Assembly (NCBI GenBank): GCA_028284585.1
Contig: JANQRK010000116.1
Location: forward strand, 1 to 44,026
Length of the DNA stretch: 44,026 nt
Source of the DNA: Chromatiales bacterium
GTDB taxonomy: Bacteria; Pseudomonadota; Gammaproteobacteria; Chromatiales; Chromatiaceae
Direction: 5' to 3'
Part shown: piece after piece, positions 26,967 to 38,368 of the stretch
Layout: each line of letters opens with the position of its first letter
Numbering within the stretch: the stretch's first letter is position 1
Translations under genes and position numbers: made by a program
Notes under the pieces: generated by a model
What the model saw: only the letters and a program-made list of their open reading frames with translations
The model's database searches: none
Told to the model about the DNA's origin: nothing

Positions 26967-28910
26967 TTAAAGGTATTTCTGGATGGATTCAAAAGTGCGT
27001 GGCCATACACCCGAGCCACTCAGAGACGGCGGCAATCGCGACCGAGCCGCCATCGCCGCAGCACGGTCCGGATAGTCTCCGGCGACCAGGGAATGCCACG
27101 GCCGCCCTTCTAACTCGCGTTCGAACACCGCGTGGGGGGCTGGCACTCGATGCACGCGAATGAATTTCTCGACCGCCGCGCGATCGCGTGCGCCCACCAA
27201 TTGCAGCGTAAAACGCCCCGGGGCGCGGGCACGCAACCAATCCAGGCCAGTCCTCGCCTCTGGCAATTTGGGCTGCGCTGCAGTTTGCGCGGCCGCGCGG
27301 GCCGTCGCCAGGGGCTTAGGCGACGTCGGGGTCGACCGCTCTTCGACAGGAGCTGGGCCTGGTAGGGCGGGCGCCCCAGCCTCATCCAGTTTGTCGAGCT
27401 TAGCACCCGGCGGCGCAACGGCCTCAGTCACTGGCGTAGTCTGGGGTGCGGGCGCCGGCGCTGATTGCGCTTGGGGGGCAGGCGCTGGACGCGTCGAACC
27501 ACTGGACGCCCGACTGGCTGCGGGCGCCGCTGACGCGACTGCCGTCGGTGGTACTGGGGGTACCTGACCGGTTGCGATGGCAGCTGACTCGAGCTCGGGG
27601 TCCGCTGGCCCCACAGCAGGCGGAGTCTCGCTGCTCGCAGCCTGCTCTGGTTGCTGCGCCACCCGGTCGGGCTGACCCTCCCCAGGGGATGGAGCCGGTG
27701 CTGGGAGTTCGGGAGCAACCGAATCCAGCGGTGCCGTTGGCTGGTCGCCCTGTAGCGACGCGGCGTCGCGGTCCGCTGGTCTCGGCGTTGGTGTTGCCGC
27801 CGAGATCGGTGCCTGCGCACCTGATGGCAGTGACTCAGCCGCCACCAGGGCATCCTGCAGCATGCTATCAAGCAGGTCGTCGCGCACTGCCTGGGGTGCA
27901 GTTCGCGTTGCCTCGGTCGGTGTCATATCGACCTGGCGATCGGCGTCGGTAGGTAATGGCGACAACGCCGCCGGCGCTTCAGCGCCTGGGCGCGTAAGCT
28001 CGGGCAGATCAATCTGTGGCGGCAACGCGGGCAGGTCGGGGACTGGCATTGCGGGCGCCTGTCCTGGCGGCAGTGTGCTTTCAAGCCTGGCGCCATCACT
28101 TGCCGGGCCGGATGAGCCAACCGATGCCGACTCGGCGAGATTTGGTTCCCCGGCCTCAAACAGCGCATTGATGGGGTCCTGAAACACAAGGACAGCAAGC
28201 AGCAACGACACGACCACACCGCCACCCATCCACAGCCACCTGGGTACCCGTGGCTGTGGCCTTACCTCAGGCACCGCCGGCCGATGCGTCTGCGCACGTG
28301 CCAAGACCTCCCGATGCCCCTCGAGTAATGGGCCCGGCAACCCCTGCGCCGCGCGATGCAAGGCGGCGATCATATCGTCAGCCGTAATTGCAGAGGGATC
28401 ACCGGACAGCGCGCGCAGAAAATCTGCCGTCTCAGCTAGGTCGAATTCGGGGAGATCGACGAACTGTACTGCCCAGTCCCCTGCGACCCTGGTCAAACCG
28501 CCGTGTCCAACCAACAAGACTCGACCACCTCGGATCTGCAGTTGCGCCAACTGTTCTGCAGCAACCGGCCCCAGCAGATCCGCATCGTCTACGACCAGCA
28601 ACAAATCGGACGCCGCTGCGGCGTTAAGGGCCGCATCCGGCCAGATCAGCAACTCTTCTTCGGCGATCCCGAGCTGATCGAAGGTGTCCTGGACGATGTC
28701 AGCGTCCGCCGTGGCTTGAATCCACACCGTCGCGATATCGCCACCCAGCATCCCCAAGAGACGCTGCACAAAAAGCGTCTTTCCAGCGCCTGCGGGCGCC
28801 CGCAAATAAATTACCTGTTCGGTGTTCCGAATGAGGTGCAGCAGCAGTTGCAGGCGTTCTGCCCGGGCCGGAGTTTCGAAGTAGTCGACGCTGTCCGATT
28901 CAGGCGGCAT
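26967..28910 (-). CDS. damX: DamX-like AAA/SPOR cell division protein
   Basis: DamX-type proteins sit in the inner membrane at the septum and bind denuded peptidoglycan through a SPOR domain. The 647-residue protein has an ExeA-like ATPase domain (Walker A APAGAGKT at 38-45, Walker B-like [11 protein letters not shown] at about 103-113), a transmembrane helix at about 225-243 ([19 protein letters not shown]), a Pro/Ala/Gln-rich linker of about 310 residues, and a C-terminal SPOR domain from about 565 ([18 protein letters not shown]). It overlaps the end of aroB by 11 bp, in the conserved aroK-aroB-damX order. The low-complexity linker produces long shadow frames on the other strand. Confidence 0.93.
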   Translation of the reverse strand: MPPESDSVDYFETPARAERLQLLLHLIRNTEQVIYLRAPAGAGKTLFVQRLLGMLGGDIATVWIQATADADIVQDTFDQLGIAEEELLIWPDAALNAAAASDLLLVVDDADLLGPVAAEQLAQLQIRGGRVLLVGHGGLTRVAGDWAVQFVDLPEFDLAETADFLRALSGDPSAITADDMIAALHRAAQGLPGPLLEGHREVLARAQTHRPAVPEVRPQPRVPRWLWMGGGVVVSLLLAVLVFQDPINALFEAGEPNLAESASVGSSGPASDGARLESTLPPGQAPAMPVPDLPALPPQIDLPELTRPGAEAPAALSPLPTDADRQVDMTPTEATRTAPQAVRDDLLDSMLQDALVAAESLPSGAQAPISAATPTPRPADRDAASLQGDQPTAPLDSVAPELPAPAPSPGEGQPDRVAQQPEQAASSETPPAVGPADPELESAAIATGQVPPVPPTAVASAAPAASRASSGSTRPAPAPQAQSAPAPAPQTTPVTEAVAPPGAKLDKLDEAGAPALPGPAPVEERSTPTSPKPLATARAAAQTAAQPKLPEARTGLDWLRARAPGRFTLQLVGARDRAAVEKFIRVHRVPAPHAVFERELEGRPWHSLVAGDYPDRAAAMAARSRLPPSLSGSGVWPRTFESIQKYL

Positions 28911-29985
28911 ACAGGGTTTGCTTCAAGGCCTCAGGATCGAAGTCGGCACAAATTTCGGCGTTCCCGATATCGCGCATCAGCACCAGCCGCAACCGGCCGT
29001 CAAGGACCTTCTTGTCAACGGCCATCAGTTCGATGAAACGTTCCGGCGACACCTCAGGTGGTGGCCCGACCGGTAAACCGGCGGTCGCAACCAACTGTTT
29101 GACCCGGCCCAGCTGTAGTTCATCCAACCAGCCAAGGCGAGCCGACATATCCGCGGCCATGCACATCCCGGCGCCTACTGCCTCGCCGTGCAACCACTCC
29201 CCATAGCCCATCCCGGTCTCTATCGCGTGGCCAAAGGTATGCCCGAGATTGAGCAAGGCACGCAGACCGGCCTCGCGCTCGTCAGCCGCGACCAAAGCGG
29301 CCTTGTCCTGGCAGGATCGCTCGATGGCGTGGGCCAACGCCGCATGCTCCCGTGCCAACAGGCGCGGCATATTCTGCTCCAACCAAACGAAAAACTCTGA
29401 GTCGCCAATCAAACCATATTTGATCACCTCGGCGAGACCGGCTTTGAGCTCACGATCCGGCAAGGTCCGCAAGGTGGCGCTGTCGATGATCACGCACTGT
29501 GGCTGATAGAAGGCCCCTATCATGTTTTTACCCAGCGGATGATTTACCCCTGTCTTGCCACCTACCGATGAATCGACTTGCGCAAGCAAGGTCGTGGGCA
29601 CCTGGATAAAATTGACCCCGCGTTGATAACACGCGGCCGCGAAGCCTGTCATGTCCCCGATGACTCCGCCACCAAGCGCGACCAGGGTGCAGCGCCGGTC
29701 GAAGCGCTGTTCGAGTAACGCCGTGAAAACGCGGTCCAGCACCGAAAGGGTCTTGAACTGCTCGCCATCGGGCAACACTAAACTCGCCACTTGGTAGGCC
29801 GCCAGGGCCGACTCCACCTGCTTTAGATACAAGGGTGCGACCGTTTCATTACTAACGATCATCACCTGCGAGCCGTGTACATGGGGACGGTATAGGCTGC
29901 CGTCTCCGACGAGCCCAGAGCCTATGACGATCGGGTAACTGCGCTCACCCAGATCTACAGACAGAGTGCGGCCAGAAGCGATCAT
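28900..29985 (-). CDS. aroB: 3-dehydroquinate synthase
   Basis: AroB converts DAHP to 3-dehydroquinate, the second step of the shikimate pathway. The ATG at 29985 gives 361 residues (E. coli 362) and begins just before [17 protein letters not shown]; an upstream extension to 30027 is unlikely. NAD-binding and metal sites appear in [51 protein letters not shown] and [12 protein letters not shown], the last holding zinc-ligand histidine. It is 68 bp downstream of aroK and overlaps damX. Confidence 0.97.
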   Translation of the reverse strand: MIASGRTLSVDLGERSYPIVIGSGLVGDGSLYRPHVHGSQVMIVSNETVAPLYLKQVESALAAYQVASLVLPDGEQFKTLSVLDRVFTALLEQRFDRRCTLVALGGGVIGDMTGFAAACYQRGVNFIQVPTTLLAQVDSSVGGKTGVNHPLGKNMIGAFYQPQCVIIDSATLRTLPDRELKAGLAEVIKYGLIGDSEFFVWLEQNMPRLLAREHAALAHAIERSCQDKAALVAADEREAGLRALLNLGHTFGHAIETGMGYGEWLHGEAVGAGMCMAADMSARLGWLDELQLGRVKQLVATAGLPVGPPPEVSPERFIELMAVDKKVLDGRLRLVLMRDIGNAEICADFDPEALKQTLYAA

Positions 29986-30053
29986 GGCAGCTCGATTTCC
30001 AAGGCTGGTGGCGCGAACATGCGCCAATTTTACACTGCGATCGCGGCTCGCGG

Positions 30054-30569
30054 TCAGCCGCGCAGTATCCCGAGGATCTCGTTGGCAACCGCAGCGGCAC
30101 CGCGGCCTTCGGTACTCACTGTGTGATCGGCCGTGGCCCGGTACCAGGGCTCACGGTCCTCCATCAGGCCACGCAATCGTTGCAACGGGTCCTCCGTCTG
30201 CAGCAGGGGCCGATTGCGGTCGCGATGGGTCCTCTCGTATTGTTGTTCCGCCGAGCAGGCGAGATAAAACACGATGCCCCTTGCGGACAGACGTTGCCGG
30301 TTTTCGGCACGCTGCACCGCGCCCCCTCCGGTCGCCAGTACTTGATTGTCGACTTCGGTCAGCTGCTCTATCACCTGCTGTTCGCGCTGACGAAATCCCT
30401 CTTCGCCTTCGTACTCGAATATCGTGGGGATATCGACTCCGGTACGACGCTGGATCTCTTGATCGCTGTCGTTGAACGTCATGCCGAGCGACTGGGCGAG
30501 ATGCTTACCGATGGTCGTTTTACCGGCCCCCATGGGGCCGATCAGGAAGATACGATTTGGTTTGGCCAT
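30054..30569 (-). CDS. aroK: Shikimate kinase I
   Basis: This kinase phosphorylates shikimate at O3 using ATP. At 171 residues it matches E. coli AroK (173). [16 protein letters not shown] is the P-loop, [14 protein letters not shown] contains the substrate aspartate, GFRQRE the shikimate-binding arginine, VLATGGGAV the glycine-rich Walker B-like loop, and RDRNRPLLQ the lid. It lies 123 bp after pilQ, without a clear terminator between, and precedes aroB. Confidence 0.98.
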   Translation of the reverse strand: MAKPNRIFLIGPMGAGKTTIGKHLAQSLGMTFNDSDQEIQRRTGVDIPTIFEYEGEEGFRQREQQVIEQLTEVDNQVLATGGGAVQRAENRQRLSARGIVFYLACSAEQQYERTHRDRNRPLLQTEDPLQRLRGLMEDREPWYRATADHTVSTEGRGAAAVANEILGILRG

Positions 30570-30692
30570 GGGCCGATACTACAGGGGCCGGGGGCAAGCG
30601 CGCGAGGGCGCCGCTGGGTTTTACGGCCTTCGACCTGGTCAGCCGCGTCGGCGCGGAGGAGATGGCTCCCCTCCGCATGCGCCCAAGTCCGA

Positions 30693-32792
30693 TTATCGAA
30701 GAGTCAGGGTGTCTTTGAGAATCTTCGGAGTAACGAAGATCAACAATTCGCTGTTCTCGTCTTGTACTTGATTCTGCTGGAATGCCCACCCAATGCCTGG
30801 GATATCACCGAAGAAGGGCACACTGGAGCGGTTCTTCGACTTGGTGCGCTCAAACACACCGCCGAGCACCACGGTTTCACCATTGTCCACCAGCACCGAG
30901 GTCTCGAGTTCGCGCGTATCTACCGGCGGTACTCCAAGTACGGCACGGGTGAAATCGGGATTATCTTTGTTGACCTTGAGATCCATGATCACGCGGTCGT
31001 CAGGGGTGATGTGCGGCGTGACTTCTAACTGCAGCACCGCTTCCTTGAAGGAAACCGAGGTCGCACCGCTAGAAGTGGCTTCCTGGTAGGGGATTTCGAC
31101 ACCCTGCTTAATAACCGCCTTGTTTTGGTCAGAGGTGATGACTCGCGGGCTGGAAATGATCTCACCCTTGCCCTCCTGTTGCATGGCGCTCAGTTCGAGT
31201 CGCAACAAATAGGACCCCATCTTCCCCAGCACCAGGTTTATCGCCCCACCGCTGCCCGCGGCCAGGGTCTGAGGCAAATTGACCAGTAGGTTTTCGTTGT
31301 CGGCGCCACCGGTCACGATGAACGGACCAGCCAGCGCCGAGGCATCCAAGTCACCCGCCAGACCACCGCCGACGACGCCAGTTCGGCTGCCTTTCGTGGT
31401 AGCCCCCGAGAACCCGAGCTTGACACCCAGGTCGCGGGCAAAATCGTTGTTGGCAATAACGATCCGTGATTCGATCAGTACCTGGCGAATCGGGACATCG
31501 AGCTCACCGACCAGCGCACGTATCTCGCTCAGCTTGGCTGCAGTGTCCTGGACCAGCAGCGTATTGGTACGCTCATCGATAGACACACTGCCGCGATCTG
31601 AGATTAGCTTGTTATCGGTCGATTTGAGCAACACTGCAAGATCTTCCGCCTTGGCATAGTTGACCTGAACCAACTCCGAGCGCAAAGGCGCGAGCTCCTC
31701 GATCTGCTGCTGCGACTCGAGTTCGAGCTTCTCACGAGCGGCAATCTCCTCCGTTGGTGCTACCAAGACGACATTGTCATTGCGGCGCATCGACAAACCC
31801 TTGGTTTTTAGAATGATGTCCATGGCCTGATCCCAGGGCACATTCTTTAAGCGCAGCGTTATCCGCCCGCTCACGGTGTCGCTGACCACCATATTGAGGC
31901 CTGTGAAATCGGCGAGCAGCTGAAGCACCGCCCGCACCTCGATATCCTGGAAATTCAGCGACAATCGATCGCCTTCGTACACCTGCAACTCTTTGCGGCG
32001 CGCTTCCTTCTCTTGCTTGGTGAGTGCCCGGAATTCCACTGTGTAGATGTCGTTGGTTTGGTAGGCGAGATGTTCGAACTCACCGCTAGTCGCGATACTC
32101 ATCCTGGTATTGCGACCATCAGGACGTGTCTCGATGGTCGTCACCGGTGTGGCGAAATCGAGCACGTCGAGCGTACGGGCCAACTGCGGCGGGAGGCTCG
32201 TATCGATAAAATCCAGCACGATACGATCGCCCTGCTGACGCATGTCAACCACAGTTGAAGCGTCCGACAACTCGATTTCAACCCGACCTTCGCCCTGAGT
32301 ACCACGCCGGAAATCCACATTGTTGATGCTGAGCCCCTCTCGATTAGCCGTGTTACGTCGAGGCTCAGCGGGCTTAGTGGCGGACATGGTTCCAGCGCCA
32401 CTGCTCGCGCCAATGGCAACGATGACCTTGTTGCCCTCGCCGCGAATCGCATGGCCGGTCTGTTCGAGCAAGTTGATGACTACACGGGTTCGATCTCCGG
32501 CCTCAATGGCCGTGACACTGCGTGCTATACCGATCGCAATAGGGGTAATTTTTTGTTCGAGAGCGCTTGTCGTATTCGGCAGGTCGATCGCGATTCGTGC
32601 CGGGTTGTCGGTCGTGAAAGACGATGGCGCGCCAACAGGCTCGCTGGTCTCCAAGACAATCTCCACCCGATTGCCAGGCAATGCGGAGAAGCTGATGTCT
32701 CGCAGCTCATTGGCCAGCGCATCCGACAGGAAGGCCCATAGCAGCACCAATCCGATGAGTGCAGTGTTGCGCGCCCTTGCCTTTTTATACAT
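30693..32792 (-). CDS. pilQ: Type IV pilus secretin PilQ
   Basis: PilQ forms the outer membrane channel through which the type IV pilus passes. The 699-residue protein starts with a signal peptide ending near FLSDALA. Two AMIN domains follow (LRDISFSALPGNRVEIVLE and NNVDFRRGTQGEGRVEIEL), which anchor it to peptidoglycan. A short secretin domain begins at LSLNFQDIEVRAVLQLLADF, then the N1-type domain, and the C-terminal secretin barrel has VPFFGDIPGIGWAFQ near the end. It is the last pil gene of the pilMNOPQ operon, starting 9 bp after pilP. Confidence 0.97.
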   Translation of the reverse strand: MYKKARARNTALIGLVLLWAFLSDALANELRDISFSALPGNRVEIVLETSEPVGAPSSFTTDNPARIAIDLPNTTSALEQKITPIAIGIARSVTAIEAGDRTRVVINLLEQTGHAIRGEGNKVIVAIGASSGAGTMSATKPAEPRRNTANREGLSINNVDFRRGTQGEGRVEIELSDASTVVDMRQQGDRIVLDFIDTSLPPQLARTLDVLDFATPVTTIETRPDGRNTRMSIATSGEFEHLAYQTNDIYTVEFRALTKQEKEARRKELQVYEGDRLSLNFQDIEVRAVLQLLADFTGLNMVVSDTVSGRITLRLKNVPWDQAMDIILKTKGLSMRRNDNVVLVAPTEEIAAREKLELESQQQIEELAPLRSELVQVNYAKAEDLAVLLKSTDNKLISDRGSVSIDERTNTLLVQDTAAKLSEIRALVGELDVPIRQVLIESRIVIANNDFARDLGVKLGFSGATTKGSRTGVVGGGLAGDLDASALAGPFIVTGGADNENLLVNLPQTLAAGSGGAINLVLGKMGSYLLRLELSAMQQEGKGEIISSPRVITSDQNKAVIKQGVEIPYQEATSSGATSVSFKEAVLQLEVTPHITPDDRVIMDLKVNKDNPDFTRAVLGVPPVDTRELETSVLVDNGETVVLGGVFERTKSKNRSSVPFFGDIPGIGWAFQQNQVQDENSELLIFVTPKILKDTLTLR

Positions 32793-32801
32793 CGTGTTCT
32801 C

Positions 32802-33314
32802 CTATTCCTCGCCCAAAGCAATGGCAGCTTCCTTTTCCAGGAAACCCGAGCCGGTGGGTACGAGTTCAATCAGCTCAATTTTGTCTTCACTGATACGCGT
32901 GATCCGGCCATCATTCTGGCCCATGTAATTGCCGGTGGACACGCGATGAATTGTCCCGTCGCTAGTCTTTACCAAGCCCCAAGTCTGTTCGTCCTGCTCC
33001 AAGGTTCCGACCATGCGCAGCGAATCGAGAGTAAACGATTCGAGCTCTTCCTTACGACGATTAGGATCCGGGCGCAAACCATTGTCCAGTACAGTCTCCG
33101 TGGCAACGGTTTCCTCGTCCGGTGGTGTGAATGGATCGCGCCGATTCTTCGCCGAGTAGACGAAACCGATGACCTGCTTAATTTCTGGAATCGGCTCGAT
33201 TCCAGACGCCGGTCTTGCCTTCACCTCTTCGACGAACCCGCGCAAGTCTGACATGTCAGTGTTGGCACAACCAACCAAAAGCAGGGGCGCCACCAATGGG
33301 ATCAATTTCCGCAT
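32802..33314 (-). CDS. pilP: Type IV pilus inner membrane lipoprotein PilP
   Basis: PilP is anchored in the inner membrane by lipid and links the PilN/PilO complex to the secretin PilQ. The 170-residue protein has a lipoprotein signal with lipobox LVGC, making Cys16 the lipidated residue. The disordered middle part is followed by a C-terminal beta-sandwich HR domain (LRMVGTLEQDEQTWGLVKTS, YMGQNDGRITRI). It is 2 bp from pilO and 9 bp from pilQ. Confidence 0.96.
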   Translation of the reverse strand: MRKLIPLVAPLLLVGCANTDMSDLRGFVEEVKARPASGIEPIPEIKQVIGFVYSAKNRRDPFTPPDEETVATETVLDNGLRPDPNRRKEELESFTLDSLRMVGTLEQDEQTWGLVKTSDGTIHRVSTGNYMGQNDGRITRISEDKIELIELVPTGSGFLEKEAAIALGEE

Positions 33315-33316
33315 CT

Positions 33317-33907
33317 TCAGTCCCCAGCCTCGTCAAGATATCGATACGTACGCACCATCGCCTCCATCACTAAATCACCGGGAGACTTAGATTGGTTGTT
33401 AATTTGCACATTGTGGATAGTCACAATTCTGGGCAATGCGGCCAGACCGCTGACAAACTCACCGAATTCGTGGTAATCGCCAAGCACGCGAATCTTGATT
33501 GGCAACTCCGCGTAAAAGTCCTTCGGGACTTCTCCTTGGGGCTGAAATAGCTCGAACTCCAGGCCTGCGGCCAGCCCGGTCTGAGACACATCGACCAGTA
33601 AATCAGCCACCTCAGTTCGATTGGGCAGCTGGCGCAACATGGCACCGAACGATTCCTCCATCTCGGCAAGCTGGGCCCGATAGGCCTCGAGGTTAGCCGC
33701 CTTGGCTTGCTTGGCTTCAAAGTCCAACCGAAGATCCTCTTCAGTCTTCTGCACCCTGGCCAATTCCTCATAGCGGCCTTCGATATCGTAGAAATACCAG
33801 CCCACACCGACGCCCGCGCAGAGTATCAAGACCAAGATCGCCTTGACGAAGCCGGGCCAGTCACCGATGTCGCTAAGATCTAGTTCATTGAGTTCCTGGA
33901 GATTCAT
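33317..33907 (-). CDS. pilO: Type IV pilus assembly protein PilO
   Basis: PilO dimerises with PilN in the inner membrane alignment complex of the type IV pilus. The 196-residue bitopic protein has a short cytoplasmic N-terminus (MNLQELNELDLSDIG), one transmembrane helix around FVKAILVLILCAGVGVGWYF, a coiled coil (EELARVQKTEEDLRLDFEAK) and a periplasmic ferredoxin-like domain. It overlaps pilN by 4 bp. Confidence 0.96.
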   Translation of the reverse strand: MNLQELNELDLSDIGDWPGFVKAILVLILCAGVGVGWYFYDIEGRYEELARVQKTEEDLRLDFEAKQAKAANLEAYRAQLAEMEESFGAMLRQLPNRTEVADLLVDVSQTGLAAGLEFELFQPQGEVPKDFYAELPIKIRVLGDYHEFGEFVSGLAALPRIVTIHNVQINNQSKSPGDLVMEAMVRTYRYLDEAGD

Positions 33908-34473
33908 CGGGCCGCCACCCCCTTGGGCACTACCTGCTTGAGCCCGAGCTGGAATGTGCTGCCCACTGCGGCACTCTTGTCCTTACCCTTGCTCTCGATG
34001 ATTTTTAGTTTGGGTGCGCTCAGCCAAGGGCTCGTCTCAATATTGCGCATGTAAGCCGATACCCGTGCATTGGACTGCGCCCTGCCGTTGAGTGACAAAG
34101 AGCGCCGGCTCTGGGCCAGGGAGGTGAGATAGGCGCCATCTGGGAGAACGGTAACCAGCTCGTCAAACATATGAACGATCTGTGGCCGGCTAACCTGAAG
34201 GTTTTCGATAACCTTCATTCGAGCTATGAGTTTTTGCCGAGTGTTTTCCAGCTCTTTGATCTCGACAATCTGTTTATCGACCAGGGCAATCTCGTTCTCA
34301 AGAAAACGATTGCGGTCGCCCTGATGGTCGACCATGCCTTGTACGTAGATGAAGCCCCAATAGCCCATACCGAGCACAGTCACCATGAGGGCACCGAGGG
34401 CCAGTAAGCCGAAATCACGCTGACGCTGCTTACGAAGTTTTTCGCGCCAGGGAAGGAGGTTTATTTGCGCCAT
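33904..34473 (-). CDS. pilN: Type IV pilus assembly protein PilN
   Basis: PilN binds cytoplasmic PilM through its N-terminus and PilO through its periplasmic domain. The sequence begins with the family signature INLLPWREKLRKQRQRDF, the PilM-binding segment, followed by a transmembrane helix (LLALGALMVTVLGMGYWGFI), a coiled coil and a periplasmic domain; total 189 residues. It starts one base after the pilM stop and overlaps pilO by 4 bp. Confidence 0.97.
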   Translation of the reverse strand: MAQINLLPWREKLRKQRQRDFGLLALGALMVTVLGMGYWGFIYVQGMVDHQGDRNRFLENEIALVDKQIVEIKELENTRQKLIARMKVIENLQVSRPQIVHMFDELVTVLPDGAYLTSLAQSRRSLSLNGRAQSNARVSAYMRNIETSPWLSAPKLKIIESKGKDKSAAVGSTFQLGLKQVVPKGVAAR

Positions 34474-34474
34474 G

Positions 34475-35617
<1,143 letters not shown>

Positions 35618-35626
35618 TTAACGGCA

Positions 35627-35688
35627 GCTTGGAGGATTTTCTTTAGTGAACTGGATTAAAAACTTCCGCTTGGAGGTTTTTGTTTAAT
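35627..35688 (-). repeat. Direct repeat in pilM leader
   Basis: Two 21-bp copies (35627-35647 and 35668-35688) match at 18 positions and start exactly 41 bp apart, about four helical turns. On the pilM-sense strand each ends in CCTCCAAGC. They lie in the predicted 5' leader of the pilMNOPQ transcript. Confidence 0.7.
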
Positions 35689-35699
35689 AATCCTGACTA

Positions 35700-35729
35700 A
35701 GTATAAAACCTCAGACGAGATTTTTTGAA
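35700..35729 (-). promoter_or_regulatory. Probable pilMNOPQ promoter
   Basis: On the minus strand TATACT (35700-35705) lies 18 bp from TTCAAA (35724-35729). The -10 is good and the -35 moderate. A start near 35693 would give a leader of about 145 nt that includes both direct repeats. Confidence 0.5.
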
Positions 35730-35749
35730 GGAATTAAATTCTAAAGGAA

Positions 35750-35959
35750 GCGCCTTCCGGCAAGGCGACGCCAAGAAATCCCTTCGTAGTGGGATTTTCA
35801 GCGCCATGGCCGATTGGCCGAGAAGGACCATTCCAAGCCCAGCAAAGGTGCAAATCTGCGCCCAAATTGCCCGATTTTCAAGCTAGTATACCGGGCCTTC
35901 TGAAGTGCCTCGGTGATGCCGCCGTCCACCCTTAAACCCATGACCTGCCCACCTGACCC
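35750..35959 (+). promoter_or_regulatory. ponA upstream region with hairpins
   Basis: Between the pilM promoter and ponA lie the hairpins GCGCCTT-CCGGC-AAGGCG (about 35749-35766), AAATCCC/GGGATTT (35776-35782 and 35791-35797, followed by a short T-run) and GGCC-GATT-GGCC (about 35808-35819). A TAGTAT element at 35884-35889 may be a -10 for ponA, but no -35 at the right spacing is seen. Confidence 0.4.
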
Positions 35960-38368
35960 ATGAAGTGGCCCTGGAAGCTCTTAAAGCTCGCGTTATCGCT
36001 AGGTATCGTCGGCACATTCGTCGCGGCCCTAGCTCTCGGCGCCATCTATTATTATTTGGAACCCGGTTTACCTGAAATCGACAACCTGCGGGATGTCCGA
36101 CTGCAGGTCCCGCTGAAAGTCTACAGCCGAGATGGCAAACTGGTCGCAGAGTTCGGTGAGCAACGCCGCAATCCACTCGACTACGACGAGCTACCGGAGC
36201 GAATGATCCAAGCGTTCCTTTCCGCGGAGGACGCCAGCTTTTTCGACCACCAGGGCGTCGATCTAAGCAGTCTGCTTCGTGCCGGCATTCAACTGGCACT
36301 CACGGGTGAGAAGAAGCAAGGTGGCAGCACGGTCACCATGCAGGTCGCCCGCAACTTCTACCTCACTCCCAAGAAGACCTATACGCGGAAGCTGAGCGAG
36401 ATCTTTCTTGCCTTGCGCATTGAGCGTCAACTGAGCAAGCAAGAGATCCTCGAGCTATATCTGAATAAGATCTACCTTGGGCACCGCTCGTACGGCGTCA
36501 GTGCCGCAGCACGTGTCTACTACGGAAAAACCGTCCAGGAGCTCGACATTGCGCAAACCGCGATGATCGCCGGACTACCGAAGGCGCCCTCTAGCTTCAA
36601 TCCGATCGCTAACCCACCGCGCGCCATCAAGCGCCGCAACTATGTGCTGGACCGCATGCACGCGCTCGGCCACATCAGCGAAGTGCAGTACGAAGAGGCG
36701 GTTGCCCAGCCCATCACCGCGAGCCGTTACGCACCAGAGATGCAACTGGAGGCGCCCTATGTCGCCGAGATGGTACGCGCCGACCTAGTGGAACGCTTTG
36801 GCCCGGAGGCCTACAGCGGTGGCTTTCGTGTGTACACGACCATCCTGGCCGCACAACAGGAAGCCGCTAACCAGGCGCTGCGCACGGCGCTAGACGCCTA
36901 CACCGAACGCCATGGCTACTTCGGGGCAGAGGACAAGCTCGACCCTGTGCCTAGCGAACAGCCTGCGCTCGACGCTGCGCTAGCCGATCGGCCGAGCGTC
37001 GGCGAACTGCGGCCGGCTGTGGTAACCGCAATCGATCAGCAATCAGCCACTATCTATCTGGGACGCGGCAAAACCGGCAGCATCGGTTGGGACCAGATGA
37101 AGTGGGCGCGACCCCATATTAGTACCGACCGGCTGGGGCCCAACCCCAAGCAAGTAACTGATGTACTCGGAATCGGCGATATCGTGCGGGTGAAAACGGT
37201 GGCGGTGGATGATGACTACAGATGGCGGCTGGCGCAGATCCCCCGCGCAGCCGCTGCGCTCGTGGCACTCGACCCTAGCGATGGCGCTATCTCGGCACTG
37301 GTTGGTGGCTACGACTTTTACTACAGCAAGTTCAATCGCGTGACCCAAGCAAAACGTCAGCCGGGTTCGGGTTTCAAAGCCTTCATCTACTCAGCAGCTT
37401 TGGAGAATGGGTTTACGCCGGGAAGTCTAATCAATGATGCGCCTGTCGTTTTCGAAGACCCCAGCCTGGAAGGGGCCTGGCGGCCTGAAAATTACTCGGG
37501 CAAATTCTTCGGCCCAACCCGGCTGCGCGAGGCCTTGACCAAATCTCGCAATCTGGTCTCCATTCGGCTTCTGCGCAGCATGGGTATCGAAGCGGCGCTG
37601 CAACACATCGCTCGCTTCGGTTTCCGCCCTGAGGAACTGCCTCACAACCTCTCGCTCGCACTAGGTAGTGCTGACGTCACACCACTGCAAATGGCAAATG
37701 CCTATGCCGTACTATCCAATGGCGGCTACCAAGTCACCCCGTACTTCATCGAGCGAATCGAGCAGGACGGCGTCGGGACCGTGTACGAAGCAGACCCGCT
37801 GGTTGCTTGTGTTGATTGTCCGCCGTTGCAACGCAACTCTGCCGGAGACATACGCTTTGCACCGCGCGTCCTCGAGGCTCGCAACCGCTATCTAATGTAC
37901 TCCATGCTGCAGGATGTAATCCGTCGTGGCACTGCCACCAAGGCACGCGAGCTTAGTCGCAAAGATCTGGCTGGTAAGACCGGCACTACTAACGACCAGC
38001 GTGATGCCTGGTTCAACGGCTTCAACCAACACCTGGTCGCCAATGTCTGGGTAGGCTTCGACGACAACAGCAAATTGGGACGTGGCGAAGTCGGTGGTCG
38101 GGCGGCGCTCCCCGCCTGGATCAGCTTCATGCGCGCAGCGCTGGCGAGCGTTCCCGATAGCGAGCCCCAGATGCCACCTGACCTGGTGTCGGTTCGGATC
38201 GACCCGCGCACTGGTATTCGAGCCACGGCTGCAACCGAAAATGCCATCTTCGAAGTATTTCGCAAAGAGAACGTACCCGGCTCGGGAACAACCGTAGCAA
38301 GCGGCGGAGAATCGGGTGGCTACGCCATCCCGGCCGCGGTTGCGCCGCCCGCACAGGACCTGTTCTGA
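35960..38368 (+). CDS. ponA: Penicillin-binding protein 1A (bifunctional transglycosylase/transpeptidase)
   Basis: This inner-membrane enzyme polymerises lipid II and crosslinks peptidoglycan. The 802-residue protein (ponA, also called mrcA) has an N-terminal anchor at about residues 7-30. The GT51 domain shows the catalytic glutamate in SAEDASFFDHQGVD (near 90) and QGGSTVTMQVARN. The transpeptidase has the active-site serine in QPGSGFKAFIYS (SxxK, near 469), SRN (SxN) in TKSRNLVS, and KTG in LAGKTGTTND (near 671). It is divergent from pilMNOPQ, the arrangement conserved in many gammaproteobacteria. No ribosome site is obvious before the ATG. Confidence 0.97.
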   Translation: MKWPWKLLKLALSLGIVGTFVAALALGAIYYYLEPGLPEIDNLRDVRLQVPLKVYSRDGKLVAEFGEQRRNPLDYDELPERMIQAFLSAEDASFFDHQGVDLSSLLRAGIQLALTGEKKQGGSTVTMQVARNFYLTPKKTYTRKLSEIFLALRIERQLSKQEILELYLNKIYLGHRSYGVSAAARVYYGKTVQELDIAQTAMIAGLPKAPSSFNPIANPPRAIKRRNYVLDRMHALGHISEVQYEEAVAQPITASRYAPEMQLEAPYVAEMVRADLVERFGPEAYSGGFRVYTTILAAQQEAANQALRTALDAYTERHGYFGAEDKLDPVPSEQPALDAALADRPSVGELRPAVVTAIDQQSATIYLGRGKTGSIGWDQMKWARPHISTDRLGPNPKQVTDVLGIGDIVRVKTVAVDDDYRWRLAQIPRAAAALVALDPSDGAISALVGGYDFYYSKFNRVTQAKRQPGSGFKAFIYSAALENGFTPGSLINDAPVVFEDPSLEGAWRPENYSGKFFGPTRLREALTKSRNLVSIRLLRSMGIEAALQHIARFGFRPEELPHNLSLALGSADVTPLQMANAYAVLSNGGYQVTPYFIERIEQDGVGTVYEADPLVACVDCPPLQRNSAGDIRFAPRVLEARNRYLMYSMLQDVIRRGTATKARELSRKDLAGKTGTTNDQRDAWFNGFNQHLVANVWVGFDDNSKLGRGEVGGRAALPAWISFMRAALASVPDSEPQMPPDLVSVRIDPRTGIRATAATENAIFEVFRKENVPGSGTTVASGGESGGYAIPAAVAPPAQDLF

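Noticed and set aside
27446-27952. Plus-strand 168-residue frame in the damX linker
   Set aside because: Low-complexity Pro/Ala/Gln linker of damX generates open frames on all strands; none has a ribosome site or domain.
30123-31028. 301-residue plus-strand frame spanning aroK and the end of pilQ
   Set aside because: Runs antisense through two conserved genes and the gap between them; no family features.
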